Assembly: GCA_016707895.1 (NCBI GenBank)
Contig: JADJGV010000014.1
Location: 186,001-250,000 of the forward strand
Direction: 5' to 3'
Length of the DNA stretch: 64,000 nucleotides
Source: Myxococcales bacterium
Lineage (GTDB): Bacteria; Myxococcota_A; Polyangia; Haliangiales; Haliangiaceae
A program made the position numbers and the translations under genes. Under the pieces are notes generated by a model, which saw only the letters and a program-made list of their open reading frames with translations, was not told the DNA's origin and made no database searches. Shown here one piece after another: positions 1-8,189 of the stretch (its first letter is position 1; each line of letters begins with the position of its first letter).

Positions 1-613
1 GGCCGCCATCGAGCTGGCCGATCGGCACCAGGTTGATCATCGTGACCAGCAGCCCGTACCAGGCCGCGAACGCCATCGGGTGCAGCTGCACGTCCTGGGT
101 GCCGTGGGGCAGCCAGCGGCCGAAGATCGTCAGCTTGAACGCGGCGTACAGCGCCGACGTGCCCTCGAGCATCGAGCCGGGCGCGATCGTGCCCACGTCG
201 GACAGCGCGAGGCCGACGATCAGGCACGGGATCGCGACCGCGAGCCCGGCCAGCGGCCCCGCCGCGCCGACGATCAGCAGCTGATCGCGATCGCGGATCG
301 GCGCGCGCATGCGGATGATCGCGCCCAGCGTGCCCAGCGAGAACTGCGGCGGCAGCGGGATGAAGTACGGCGGCGACACGTCGAGGTGGTAGCGCCGCGC
401 GGCGACGTAGTGGCCCATCTCGTGGCAGAGCAGGATGCCCATCAACGTCGCGGCGAACCACACGCCGCCGGCCCAGGTCGTGGTGGCGCACGCGGCGAGG
501 AACAGGCCGACGTGGATCGCCAGCTGGCGCGCCGTGAGCGGCGCCGGCCCGGCGGGATCGGGCTCGGTGGCCGTGGGGGCGGCCTCGACGGCGTCGGCCA
601 TGAGTGGCTCCAT
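1..613 (-). CDS. M50 family (site-2 protease-like) membrane metalloprotease, partial
   Basis: An intramembrane zinc protease of the M50/RseP/SREBP class that would cut substrates within the membrane. The gene starts at 613 (ATG) and runs off the left edge, leaving 204 codons. Visible features: a Pro/Ala-rich cytoplasmic N-terminus, a first membrane segment, the zinc motif CHEMGHYVAAR near residue 55 (HExxH), a segment with PPYFIPLPPQFSLGTLGA typical of the family, and at the cut end NLVPIGQLDGG, which matches the third-ligand motif NxxPxxxLDGG. All expected catalytic residues up to the edge are present. A second start (ATG) lies four codons in. It is transcribed away from the amidohydrolase pair, with 47 bp between the starts. 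The substrate is unknown. Confidence 0.9.
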   Translation of the reverse strand, partial: MEPLMADAVEAAPTATEPDPAGPAPLTARQLAIHVGLFLAACATTTWAGGVWFAATLMGILLCHEMGHYVAARRYHLDVSPPYFIPLPPQFSLGTLGAIIRMRAPIRDRDQLLIVGAAGPLAGLAVAIPCLIVGLALSDVGTIAPGSMLEGTSALYAAFKLTIFGRWLPHGTQDVQLHPMAFAAWYGLLVTMINLVPIGQLDGG

Positions 614-660
614 GGTGACAGACCCGCCGCGCGCGGCCAAGGGTGGGCTACAACCGCGCG

Positions 661-2196
661 ATGTCGATCTCGAGACGTCGCGCCGCCGGCGCGCTCCTGA
701 CGCTGCTCGCGGCCTGCGGCGGTCGCGCCCGGCCGCCGGCCGCGCCGCCGCCGCCCGATCCCACGCTCGATCTGGTGGCGCCGTGGGTCGACACCGCGCG
801 GTTCCGGCCGGTCGGCCGCGCCCCGGCGCCGGCCGCGCTGGCGGCGGCGACGGTGAACCCGGCCGCGCCCACCCTGGCCATCACCGACGCGACGATCCTC
901 ACCGCGACCGGCCGGCGCATCGAGCACGGCACGATCGTGCTCGCCGGCGGCGCGATCCGCGCGCTGGGCGGCCCCGACACCGCGATCCCCGCGGGCGCGA
1001 CCGTCGTCAGCGGCGCGGGCAAGGTGATCACGCCCGGCCTCATCGACGCGCACTCGCACCTCGGCGTCTACGCGGCGCCGTCGGCCAACGCCAACGACGA
1101 CGGCAACGAGGCCACCGCGCCGACCACCGCCGCGGCCCGCGCCGGCTTCGGCTACTGGCCCGGCGATCCGCAGATCGCCCGGGCGCTGGCCGGCGGCGTG
1201 ACGACCGCGCTGATCCTGCCGGGCTCGGCCAACCTGATCGGCGGCCGCGGCTTCACCGTGGCGTTCCGGCCGGCCCGCACCGCCGACGAGGCGGCGTTCC
1301 CCGGCGCGCCGGCGACGGTCAAGATGGCGTGCGGCGAGAACCCCAAGCGGGTCTACGGCGCGAAGGGCGGGCCGCAGACGCGGATGGGGGAGTACGCGGC
1401 GTTCCGCGCGGCGTTCGACGAGGCCGCCACCTACGCCGGCAAGCAGGCCGCGTACGCCGACGCCCGGGCCCGCTGGGAGGCGCGCCGGGCCCGCGCCGCC
1501 GAGCTCGACGCCGGGCGCGCCGACGGCAAGCGGGTGCCCGGCGAGGCCGCGCCCGAGCCGGTGCCGATCGACCGCAAGCTCGAGACCCTGGCCGGCGTGC
1601 TGCGCGGCGAGGTGCTGGCGCAGGTGCACTGCTACCGCGCCGACGACATGGCGCAGATGCTGGCGGTGGCCGACGACCTTGGCTTCACGATCCGCTCGTT
1701 CCACCACGCGCTCGAGGCGTACAAGCTCCGCGACGTGCTGGCGGCCCGCGGGGTGGCGGTCAACACCTGGGCCGACTGGTGGGGCTTCAAGCTCGAGGCC
1801 TACGACGGCATCCCCGAGAACGCCGCGCTGATCACCGAGGCCGGCGGCCGGGCCACGATCCACTCCGACTCGGAGATCGGGATCCAGCGGCTCAACCAGG
1901 AGGCCGGCAAGGCGCTGGCCGCCGGGCGCCGGGTCGGGGTCGCGCTCGACGAGGACGCCGCGCTGCGGTGGATCACCGCCAACCCGGCCTGGGTGCTGGG
2001 CATCGACGGCGTCACCGGCACGCTCGAGGTCGGCCGCCGCGCCGACGTCGTCGTGTGGAACGGCACGCCGTTCTCGGTCTACGCCAAGGCCGAGCTGGTG
2101 ATCGTCGCCGGCGAGATCGCGTACGACCGCGCCTTGGGGCTGCGCCCGGCCGACTTCGAGCTGGGCCACGCCGCGATCGATCGGAGCGCGCCGTGA
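661..2196 (+). CDS. amidohydrolase family lipoprotein (imidazolonepropionase-like)
   Basis: A metal-dependent hydrolase of the amidohydrolase superfamily, 511 residues, predicted to be lipid-anchored: the N-terminus ends in the lipobox LLAACGG. Metal-binding motifs are intact: PGLIDAHSHLG (H131, H133), VHCYRADD (H323), SFHHALEAYK, and IHSDSEIG, where D403 fits the usual active-site Asp. The closing strand ADVVVWNGTPFSVYAKAE is typical of this fold. ATG 661 is preferred over GTG 643 because it places the signal peptide correctly and because TACAAC lies 6 nt upstream (leaderless pattern). Its stop overlaps the start of the next gene, so the two are translationally coupled paralogues. The substrate (a peptide or a cyclic amide) is not identifiable from sequence. 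Confidence 0.88.
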   Translation: MSISRRRAAGALLTLLAACGGRARPPAAPPPPDPTLDLVAPWVDTARFRPVGRAPAPAALAAATVNPAAPTLAITDATILTATGRRIEHGTIVLAGGAIRALGGPDTAIPAGATVVSGAGKVITPGLIDAHSHLGVYAAPSANANDDGNEATAPTTAAARAGFGYWPGDPQIARALAGGVTTALILPGSANLIGGRGFTVAFRPARTADEAAFPGAPATVKMACGENPKRVYGAKGGPQTRMGEYAAFRAAFDEAATYAGKQAAYADARARWEARRARAAELDAGRADGKRVPGEAAPEPVPIDRKLETLAGVLRGEVLAQVHCYRADDMAQMLAVADDLGFTIRSFHHALEAYKLRDVLAARGVAVNTWADWWGFKLEAYDGIPENAALITEAGGRATIHSDSEIGIQRLNQEAGKALAAGRRVGVALDEDAALRWITANPAWVLGIDGVTGTLEVGRRADVVVWNGTPFSVYAKAELVIVAGEIAYDRALGLRPADFELGHAAIDRSAP

Positions 2197-3449
2197 GGGC
2201 CACGCTGATCCTGGCCGCGCTGGCGCTCGCCGCCGGCGGCGCCGCCGCCGAGCCGCTGGCCATCGTCGGCGCCGAGGTCCACCTGCGCCCGGGCCAGGCG
2301 CTCGCCGGCGCCACGGTGATCGTCGACGGCGGCCGCGTGCGCGCGGTGGGCGTCGGGGTCGCGGTGCCGGCCGGCGCCACGGTGATCGACGGCCGCGGCA
2401 AGCAGGTCACCGCCGGCTTCATCGAGCCGCTGTCGGGCGTCGGGCTGATCGGCGTCGACCTCGAGGCCAGCTCGGTCGACGGCGCGATGCCGCCGACCGA
2501 CGCGCTGCACGCCGACGCGATCCACGCCGCGTACCTGGCCCGCGACGGCTTCGCGCCGACCAGCGTCGCGATCCCGGTCGCGCGCACCGGCGGCGTCACC
2601 ACCGTGATCGCCGCGCCCAGCGGCGGCCTGGTCGCCGGGCAGTCGGCGGCGTTCAGCCTCGACGGCGCGGTCGAGCCGCTGGTGGCGTCGGCCGGCATGC
2701 ACGCCGAGCTCGGGCCGGGCGGCGCCGGCGCGGTCGGCGGCTCGCGGGGCCGGGCCATCGCCGCGCTGCGCGAGCTGCTCGACGACGCCGCCGCGTTCGC
2801 GCGCGACCGCGCCGCCTACGAGCGCAACCAGCGCCGCCGGATGCTGGCCGATCGCCTCGACCTCGCGGCGCTGGGGCCGGTGCTCGCCGGCCGGCTGCCG
2901 CTGGTCGTCACCGCCCACGCCGAGGCCGACATCCGCGCCGCGGTGCGGCTGGCCCAGGCGAGCAAGGTGCGGCTGGTGATCGTCGGCGGCGCCGAGGCGT
3001 GGCGCGCCGCCGACCTCCTGGCCAAGGCCAAGGTGCCGGTCATCCTCGACCCCACCGCCAACCTGCCGACCCACCTCGACGCCACCGACGTCCGCGACGA
3101 CGCCCCTGCGGTGCTGGCCGCCGCCGGCGTGCCGGTCGCGATCTCGACGCTGGGCAGCGCCGCCAACGCGCGCACCGTGCGCCAGCTGGCGGGGATCGCC
3201 GTCGCCAACGGCCTGCCCTGGGATCAGGCGCTGGCCGCGCTCACCACCGTCCCCGCCGCGATCTACCGCCTGCCCGATCGCGGCACCGTCACCGTCGGCG
3301 CCGTCGCCGACCTGGTGGTGTGGAGCGGCGATCCGCTCGAGCTCGCCACCGCCGCCGACGCCGTCATCATCGGCGGCGTCGTGCAGGCGACGGTCAGCCA
3401 CCAGACGCGCCTGCTCGATCGCTATCGGACGCTGCCGGCGAAGCCGTAG
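2193..3449 (+). CDS. exported amidohydrolase-like protein lacking the HxH metal motif
   Basis: A second amidohydrolase-fold protein, 418 residues, starting at a GTG that overlaps the preceding stop (GTGA). It has a Sec signal peptide (LAALALAAGGAAAEP) and the family's N- and C-terminal beta sandwiches (VIVDGGRVRAVG, VADLVVWSGDPLELA). Where active relatives have DAHSH, this protein reads GFIEPLSGVGLIG, so both N-terminal metal-binding His residues are missing. LVVTAHAEADI around residue 235 retains one His. Likely a paired, catalytically altered paralogue that works with the upstream enzyme, perhaps as a partner subunit; this is inference from the coupling and shared fold. Related exported proteins with a degenerate metal site are, to my knowledge, common in Myxococcota and Planctomycetes. 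Confidence 0.85.
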   Translation: MRATLILAALALAAGGAAAEPLAIVGAEVHLRPGQALAGATVIVDGGRVRAVGVGVAVPAGATVIDGRGKQVTAGFIEPLSGVGLIGVDLEASSVDGAMPPTDALHADAIHAAYLARDGFAPTSVAIPVARTGGVTTVIAAPSGGLVAGQSAAFSLDGAVEPLVASAGMHAELGPGGAGAVGGSRGRAIAALRELLDDAAAFARDRAAYERNQRRRMLADRLDLAALGPVLAGRLPLVVTAHAEADIRAAVRLAQASKVRLVIVGGAEAWRAADLLAKAKVPVILDPTANLPTHLDATDVRDDAPAVLAAAGVPVAISTLGSAANARTVRQLAGIAVANGLPWDQALAALTTVPAAIYRLPDRGTVTVGAVADLVVWSGDPLELATAADAVIIGGVVQATVSHQTRLLDRYRTLPAKP

Positions 3450-3472
3450 CAGCGATCGCCGAGCCCGCGCGG

Positions 3473-4102
3473 CTACGACGCGAAGTACCGGATCGCGCGG
3501 CCCAGCGAGTACACGCCGTAGCCGATCAGCCCGAGGCCGACGATGCGCATCACCCACACCGCGCGGTCGCCCATGATGCGCTTGCCCTGGTCGGCGATGA
3601 ACGCGACGAAGGAGAACCAGGCGAGGCTGCCGACGAACACGCCGCAGGCGGCGGCGAGGGCCTCGAGCGGCGTCAGGTCGTTGAGGTGCGAGCCGACGAC
3701 GACGACCCAGGTCACGATCGCCGCGGGGTTGAGGGCGATCAGGCCCAGCCCGACGGTCAGGCCGTTCCACACCTCGTGGGACGGCGGGATCGAGTGCGGC
3801 GCCGTGGCCGGGGCGGCCGGCGGCTGGCTGCGCACCGTCAGGATCCCGTAGACGATCAGCACCACGCCGGAGATCGCGAACAGCACCGGCTTGACCCCGG
3901 GCTGGCCGATCACGTGGGGGCCGACCCACAGCATCGCCGCCCCCGAGAACACGAAGTCGCCGATCGCGCCGCCCAGGCCGACCGCGATGCCGCGGCGGAG
4001 CGTGTGTCGGTACGCGGCGTCGATCACCGCCACGTTCACCGGTCCGATCGGCACGCCCGTGAGCGCACCGATCGCGGCCCCGATGAGGAAAAACGACAGC
4101 AC
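3473..4102 (-). CDS. LysE family exporter
   Basis: A 209-residue inner-membrane exporter of the LysE/RhtB superfamily (amino acid or small-molecule efflux). It has about six hydrophobic segments and the family signature near the N-terminus, GVPIGPVNVAVIDAA, followed by a basic turn and GLGGAIGDFVF. The central loop (PPAAPATAPHSIPPSH) is a Pro-rich insertion between helices 3 and 4, as usual for the family. The start is GTG at 4102. The divergent MBL-fold gene starts only 24 bp away and the two share a palindromic -10-like GCTATAGC at 4111-4118, exactly 8 nt from each start codon. The substrate cannot be named from sequence. Confidence 0.85.
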   Translation of the reverse strand: MLSFFLIGAAIGALTGVPIGPVNVAVIDAAYRHTLRRGIAVGLGGAIGDFVFSGAAMLWVGPHVIGQPGVKPVLFAISGVVLIVYGILTVRSQPPAAPATAPHSIPPSHEVWNGLTVGLGLIALNPAAIVTWVVVVGSHLNDLTPLEALAAACGVFVGSLAWFSFVAFIADQGKRIMGDRAVWVMRIVGLGLIGYGVYSLGRAIRYFAS

Positions 4103-4110
4103 GAGCCCGT

Positions 4111-4118
4111 GCTATAGC
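4111..4118. promoter_or_regulatory. palindromic shared -10 element between divergent genes
   Basis: GCTATAGC is a perfect palindrome lying exactly midway in the 24-bp gap between two divergent start codons. On each strand it reads TATAGC with 8 nt before the start (GTG at 4102 on minus, ATG at 4127 on plus). The -10 position implies transcripts that begin at, or within a few nt of, both start codons. Neither gene has a Shine-Dalgarno sequence in the gap. Promoter function is inferred. Confidence 0.5.
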
Positions 4119-4126
4119 AGCGGCCG

Positions 4127-4915
4127 ATGACGACAGCTACGGCCGGAGGGCCGGATCCCGCCCCGGAGACCCCCGAGGCGGTCACCTGGCTGGGGCACGC
4201 CACCGCCCTCATCGCCATGGGCGGCCGCCGGGTGCTGGTCGATCCGCTGGGCCGCGCCCGCACCCGGCGGGCCGGCGCCGTCGACGCGGTGCTCATCACC
4301 CACTCGCACGTCGACCACCTCAACCGGTGGTCGCTCAAGGCCGTCGACCGCGACACGCTCCTGGTGGTGCCGCGCGGGGCCGGGGCGATCGTCGCCGACC
4401 TGGGGTTCCGCGAGGTGCGCGAGGTCGAGCCGGGCGACCACGTCGACCTGGGCGGGGTCGACCTGGTGGCGGTGCCCACCCGCCACGACAACGGCCGCTG
4501 GGCCAAGGGCGACGCGCCGATCTGCACCGGCTACGTCGTCACCAAGGACGGCCTCGCCGTGCACCACGCCGGCGACGTCGACTTCTCGGACCACGCGGTC
4601 TTCGACGACATCGGCAAGCGGTTCACGCTCGACGCGACGCTCTTGCCGATCGGCGGCATGCTGCCGGTCTGGTACTACCGCTGGCGCCGCGCCGCGGTCG
4701 ACCGCGGGGTCCACATCGATCCCGATTGCGCGCTCGACATCTTCCAGCGCCTCGGGGCGCGGGCGCTGGTGCCGGTGCACTGGGGCACCGTCAACCTGCG
4801 GCTGGGGAGCGCCCACGGCCCGCGCAAGCGCCTCGAGGAGATCGCCGCGGCCAGCGCGGTCGCCGGGGTGCGCGTGCTCGGCCACGGCGAGGCGCTGCCG
4901 CTGCGCGCGCCGTGA
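4127..4915 (+). CDS. MBL-fold metallohydrolase (NAPE-PLD/UlaG-like)
   Basis: A 262-residue metallo-beta-lactamase-fold hydrolase, probably cytoplasmic (no signal peptide). The di-zinc motif HSHVDH is complete (H59, H61, D63, H64) and is followed by HHAGDVDFSD (third His/Asp set) and PVHWGTVN (last His). The early WLGHATALIAMGG and the long WYYRWRRAA insertion match the branch that contains N-acyl-phosphatidylethanolamine phospholipase D and UlaG-like lactonases; the physiological substrate is open. It is divergent from the LysE exporter, with a shared -10. Its stop (4913-4915) directly abuts the stop of the convergent kinase, with no spacer. Confidence 0.88.
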   Translation: MTTATAGGPDPAPETPEAVTWLGHATALIAMGGRRVLVDPLGRARTRRAGAVDAVLITHSHVDHLNRWSLKAVDRDTLLVVPRGAGAIVADLGFREVREVEPGDHVDLGGVDLVAVPTRHDNGRWAKGDAPICTGYVVTKDGLAVHHAGDVDFSDHAVFDDIGKRFTLDATLLPIGGMLPVWYYRWRRAAVDRGVHIDPDCALDIFQRLGARALVPVHWGTVNLRLGSAHGPRKRLEEIAAASAVAGVRVLGHGEALPLRAP

Positions 4916-6610
4916 TCACGGCGCGGCGTCGAGGTCGCGCAGCGCGGCCGCGGCCCGCTCCTTGACCTCCTTGCGCCACCGCCCCTCGACGACCTCGGTC
5001 AGGATCGCGGCGGCCGGCGCGCCGACCTCGCGCACCAGGAAGCGGCGCACGTCGCCGTGGGCGCCGTCGGCGCCGAGGCCGTACACCGCGGCCCGGCTGA
5101 CCCGGGGATCGTCGCGCAGCGCGGGATCGATCGCCAGCGCCTGCCGCAGCGCGCCCAGGCAGTCGCGCACCCACAGCCGCTCGCAGTAGATCTGCCCGAG
5201 CGCCAGCGGCGGCTCGGGATCGGCGGGGTTGCGCGCGGCGACGCGCGCGATCGCGCGCACGGTGTCGTCGTCGGTGGCGCCGCCGCGGAGGCGGTCGCGG
5301 AGGTCGGCCAGCGCGTCGGTCGCGACCACCGCGGTCGCCGGCGGCGGCGGCGGCGGCGGGCTCGGCCGGGACGACGACGACGAGCCGCGCGCCGCGAAGG
5401 CGATGACGCCGATGACCAACGGCGCGGCGGCGATGGCGATCCACGCCCGCCGCGGGAGCCGGGTGTGCCACGCCGCGGGCGCGCCCGACGGCGGGGGCGC
5501 GGTGGCTGGCGCCGCGCCCGACGGCGGGGGCGCGGTGGCTGGCGCCGCGACCGGCGGCGCCGCGACCGGCGGCGCGGGCGTGGCCGCGCTGGCCGGGCCG
5601 ACCGGGATCAGCGCGTCGCTGCCGAGCACCATCGTGCCCTCGGCAGGCGCGCCCGGCCGCGGCGTCGGAGTCGGCGCGGGCGCCGCCACGACCGCCATCG
5701 GCAGCGGGGTGATCACGCCGGGCCGCGCCACCTGGGCCTCGGGCACCGCGGTCAACAGCCGGGCCATGTCGGCGGCGCTGGGGAACCGGTCGGCCGGCTC
5801 CTTGGCCAGCGCCCGCATCACCACCCGCTCGAGCTCGGGCGAGCAGCCGCCGTCGCCGAGCCGCTCGCTGAGCAGCGGCGGCGGCGCGCTGCGGTGGGCG
5901 ACGATCACCTCCTGCGGATCGTCGCGCTCGAACGGCGGCGCGCCGGTGATCATCTCGAACAGCAGCACGCCGACCGCGTACAGATCGGTGCGGGCGTCGA
6001 CCGCGCCGCCCAGGCCCTGCTCGGGCGGCATGTAGGTCGGCGTGCCGACCGCCATCGGCCCGGTGAGGTCGCCGCCCATCGCCGCCATCTTGGCCAGCCC
6101 GAAGTCGAGCACCTTCACCTGGTCGCCGAACTCCGAGGTCATCACCGCGACGTTGGCCGGCTTGATGTCGCGGTGGATGATGCCGTGGCTGTGCGCGTGA
6201 TCGAGCGCGGCCAGCACCTGCCGGGCGATCTCGATGGCGCGCGCCGGCGGCATCGCGCCGCGATCGATCAGCGCCAGCAACGACTCGCCGGTCACGAACT
6301 CCATCACCACGAACGGCGCGCCGCCGGCGACGCCGGAGTCGAGGATCTGCGCGCAGCCGGGGTGCTGCAGGCGCGCCATCGCCTTGGCCTCGCGCTCGAA
6401 GCGCTGCACGAACGACGGCTCGCTGGCCGCCCACTCGTGCAGGAACTTGATCGCGACCTCGCGCTCGAGCTCGACGTGCTGCCCGCGGTACACCGTGCCC
6501 ATGCCGCCCTGCGACCAGCGCTCGATCACCTTGTAGCGCTCGGCGAGGACGGAGCCGATCCGCGGGTCCACGCCCGACGGTACCACGCCGGTGGCGCGGA
6601 CCGCCGTCAC
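4916..6610 (-). CDS. membrane-anchored Ser/Thr protein kinase
   Basis: A Hanks-type kinase of 564 residues. The kinase domain is at about 20-285: glycine loop WSQGGMGTVYRG, lysine 55 in VAIKF, catalytic loop IHRDIKPANV, DFGLAKM and a PPEQ version of the APE motif. An Ala/Pro-rich linker follows and contains a short in-frame duplication (two copies of an ATAPPPSGA-type unit, DNA 5480-5580), then one transmembrane helix (AWIAIAAAPLVIGVIAFAA, about residue 390). The extracytoplasmic end carries TPR-like helices (NPADPEPPLALGQIYCERL). All catalytic residues are present, so it should be active. The start is GTG 6610; a GTG at codon 9 is possible. It is convergent with the MBL gene and only 4 bp from the stop of the next minus-strand gene upstream, so it may be co-transcribed with that lipoprotein. 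Confidence 0.9.
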   Translation of the reverse strand: MTAVRATGVVPSGVDPRIGSVLAERYKVIERWSQGGMGTVYRGQHVELEREVAIKFLHEWAASEPSFVQRFEREAKAMARLQHPGCAQILDSGVAGGAPFVVMEFVTGESLLALIDRGAMPPARAIEIARQVLAALDHAHSHGIIHRDIKPANVAVMTSEFGDQVKVLDFGLAKMAAMGGDLTGPMAVGTPTYMPPEQGLGGAVDARTDLYAVGVLLFEMITGAPPFERDDPQEVIVAHRSAPPPLLSERLGDGGCSPELERVVMRALAKEPADRFPSAADMARLLTAVPEAQVARPGVITPLPMAVVAAPAPTPTPRPGAPAEGTMVLGSDALIPVGPASAATPAPPVAAPPVAAPATAPPPSGAAPATAPPPSGAPAAWHTRLPRRAWIAIAAAPLVIGVIAFAARGSSSSSRPSPPPPPPPATAVVATDALADLRDRLRGGATDDDTVRAIARVAARNPADPEPPLALGQIYCERLWVRDCLGALRQALAIDPALRDDPRVSRAAVYGLGADGAHGDVRRFLVREVGAPAAAILTEVVEGRWRKEVKERAAAALRDLDAAP

Positions 6611-6614
6611 GCCG

Positions 6615-7001
6615 TCACGGCGCGGTGTAGGTGCCCTTGAACTGGTCGCACTTGCCCTGCGCCGCGGCGGCGTCGGCGACGCTGCCGCCGGCGAACACCA
6701 GCGTCGCGCACGCGTGCAGCTTGGGCGCGAGGCCCTCGTACATCGTGCACGCGCCGAGGCCGCCCTCGCGCGGGCATGGGCCGTCGGCGGCGGTGCTGTC
6801 CCCGCCGCACTCGGCCCGCATCTGGGCCGCGAAGTCGGCGCCGCCCTCGACGCAGCCCAGCCCGGGCATCGTGCACGAGAAGGTCACCGACGGGCACACC
6901 GCCGGCGGCGGCCCGCTGGGCGTCGGCTGGGCCGGCGCGGGCGACGCGCCCTTGCAGGCGATGACGAGCAGGAGCGGGGCGACGAGCCGGGCCAGGCGCA
7001 T
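6615..7001 (-). CDS. small Cys-containing lipoprotein
   Basis: A 128-residue predicted lipoprotein of unknown function. The signal peptide ends in LLLVIACKG, a fair lipobox, followed by a Pro/Ala linker. The mature part has about seven further cysteines (CPSVTFSC, GLGC, ECGG, CPREGGLGAC, HAC, KCDQFKG), which suggests disulfides in the periplasm or on the surface. The C-terminus includes a helical stretch with GKCDQFKGTYTAP. The start at 7001 (ATG) is the one that gives the signal peptide; reading further upstream in this frame enters the 3' end of the frameshifted dehydrogenase. It lies between that gene (11 bp) and the kinase (4 bp). Confidence 0.7.
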   Translation of the reverse strand: MRLARLVAPLLLVIACKGASPAPAQPTPSGPPPAVCPSVTFSCTMPGLGCVEGGADFAAQMRAECGGDSTAADGPCPREGGLGACTMYEGLAPKLHACATLVFAGGSVADAAAAQGKCDQFKGTYTAP

Positions 7002-7012
7002 GCCCGACGGTA

Positions 7013-8123
<1,111 letters not shown>

Positions 8124-8189
8124 GGCCGCGACCGTACACCGGCGATCGTCGCACCGGCCTGGCGCGGTCCGTGCAATCGTCGCCGCGCC

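Noticed and set aside
442..2169. Long minus-strand frame opposite the amidohydrolase (575 codons)
   Set aside because: High-GC shadow without recognisable domain; the plus-strand gene has intact metal motifs.
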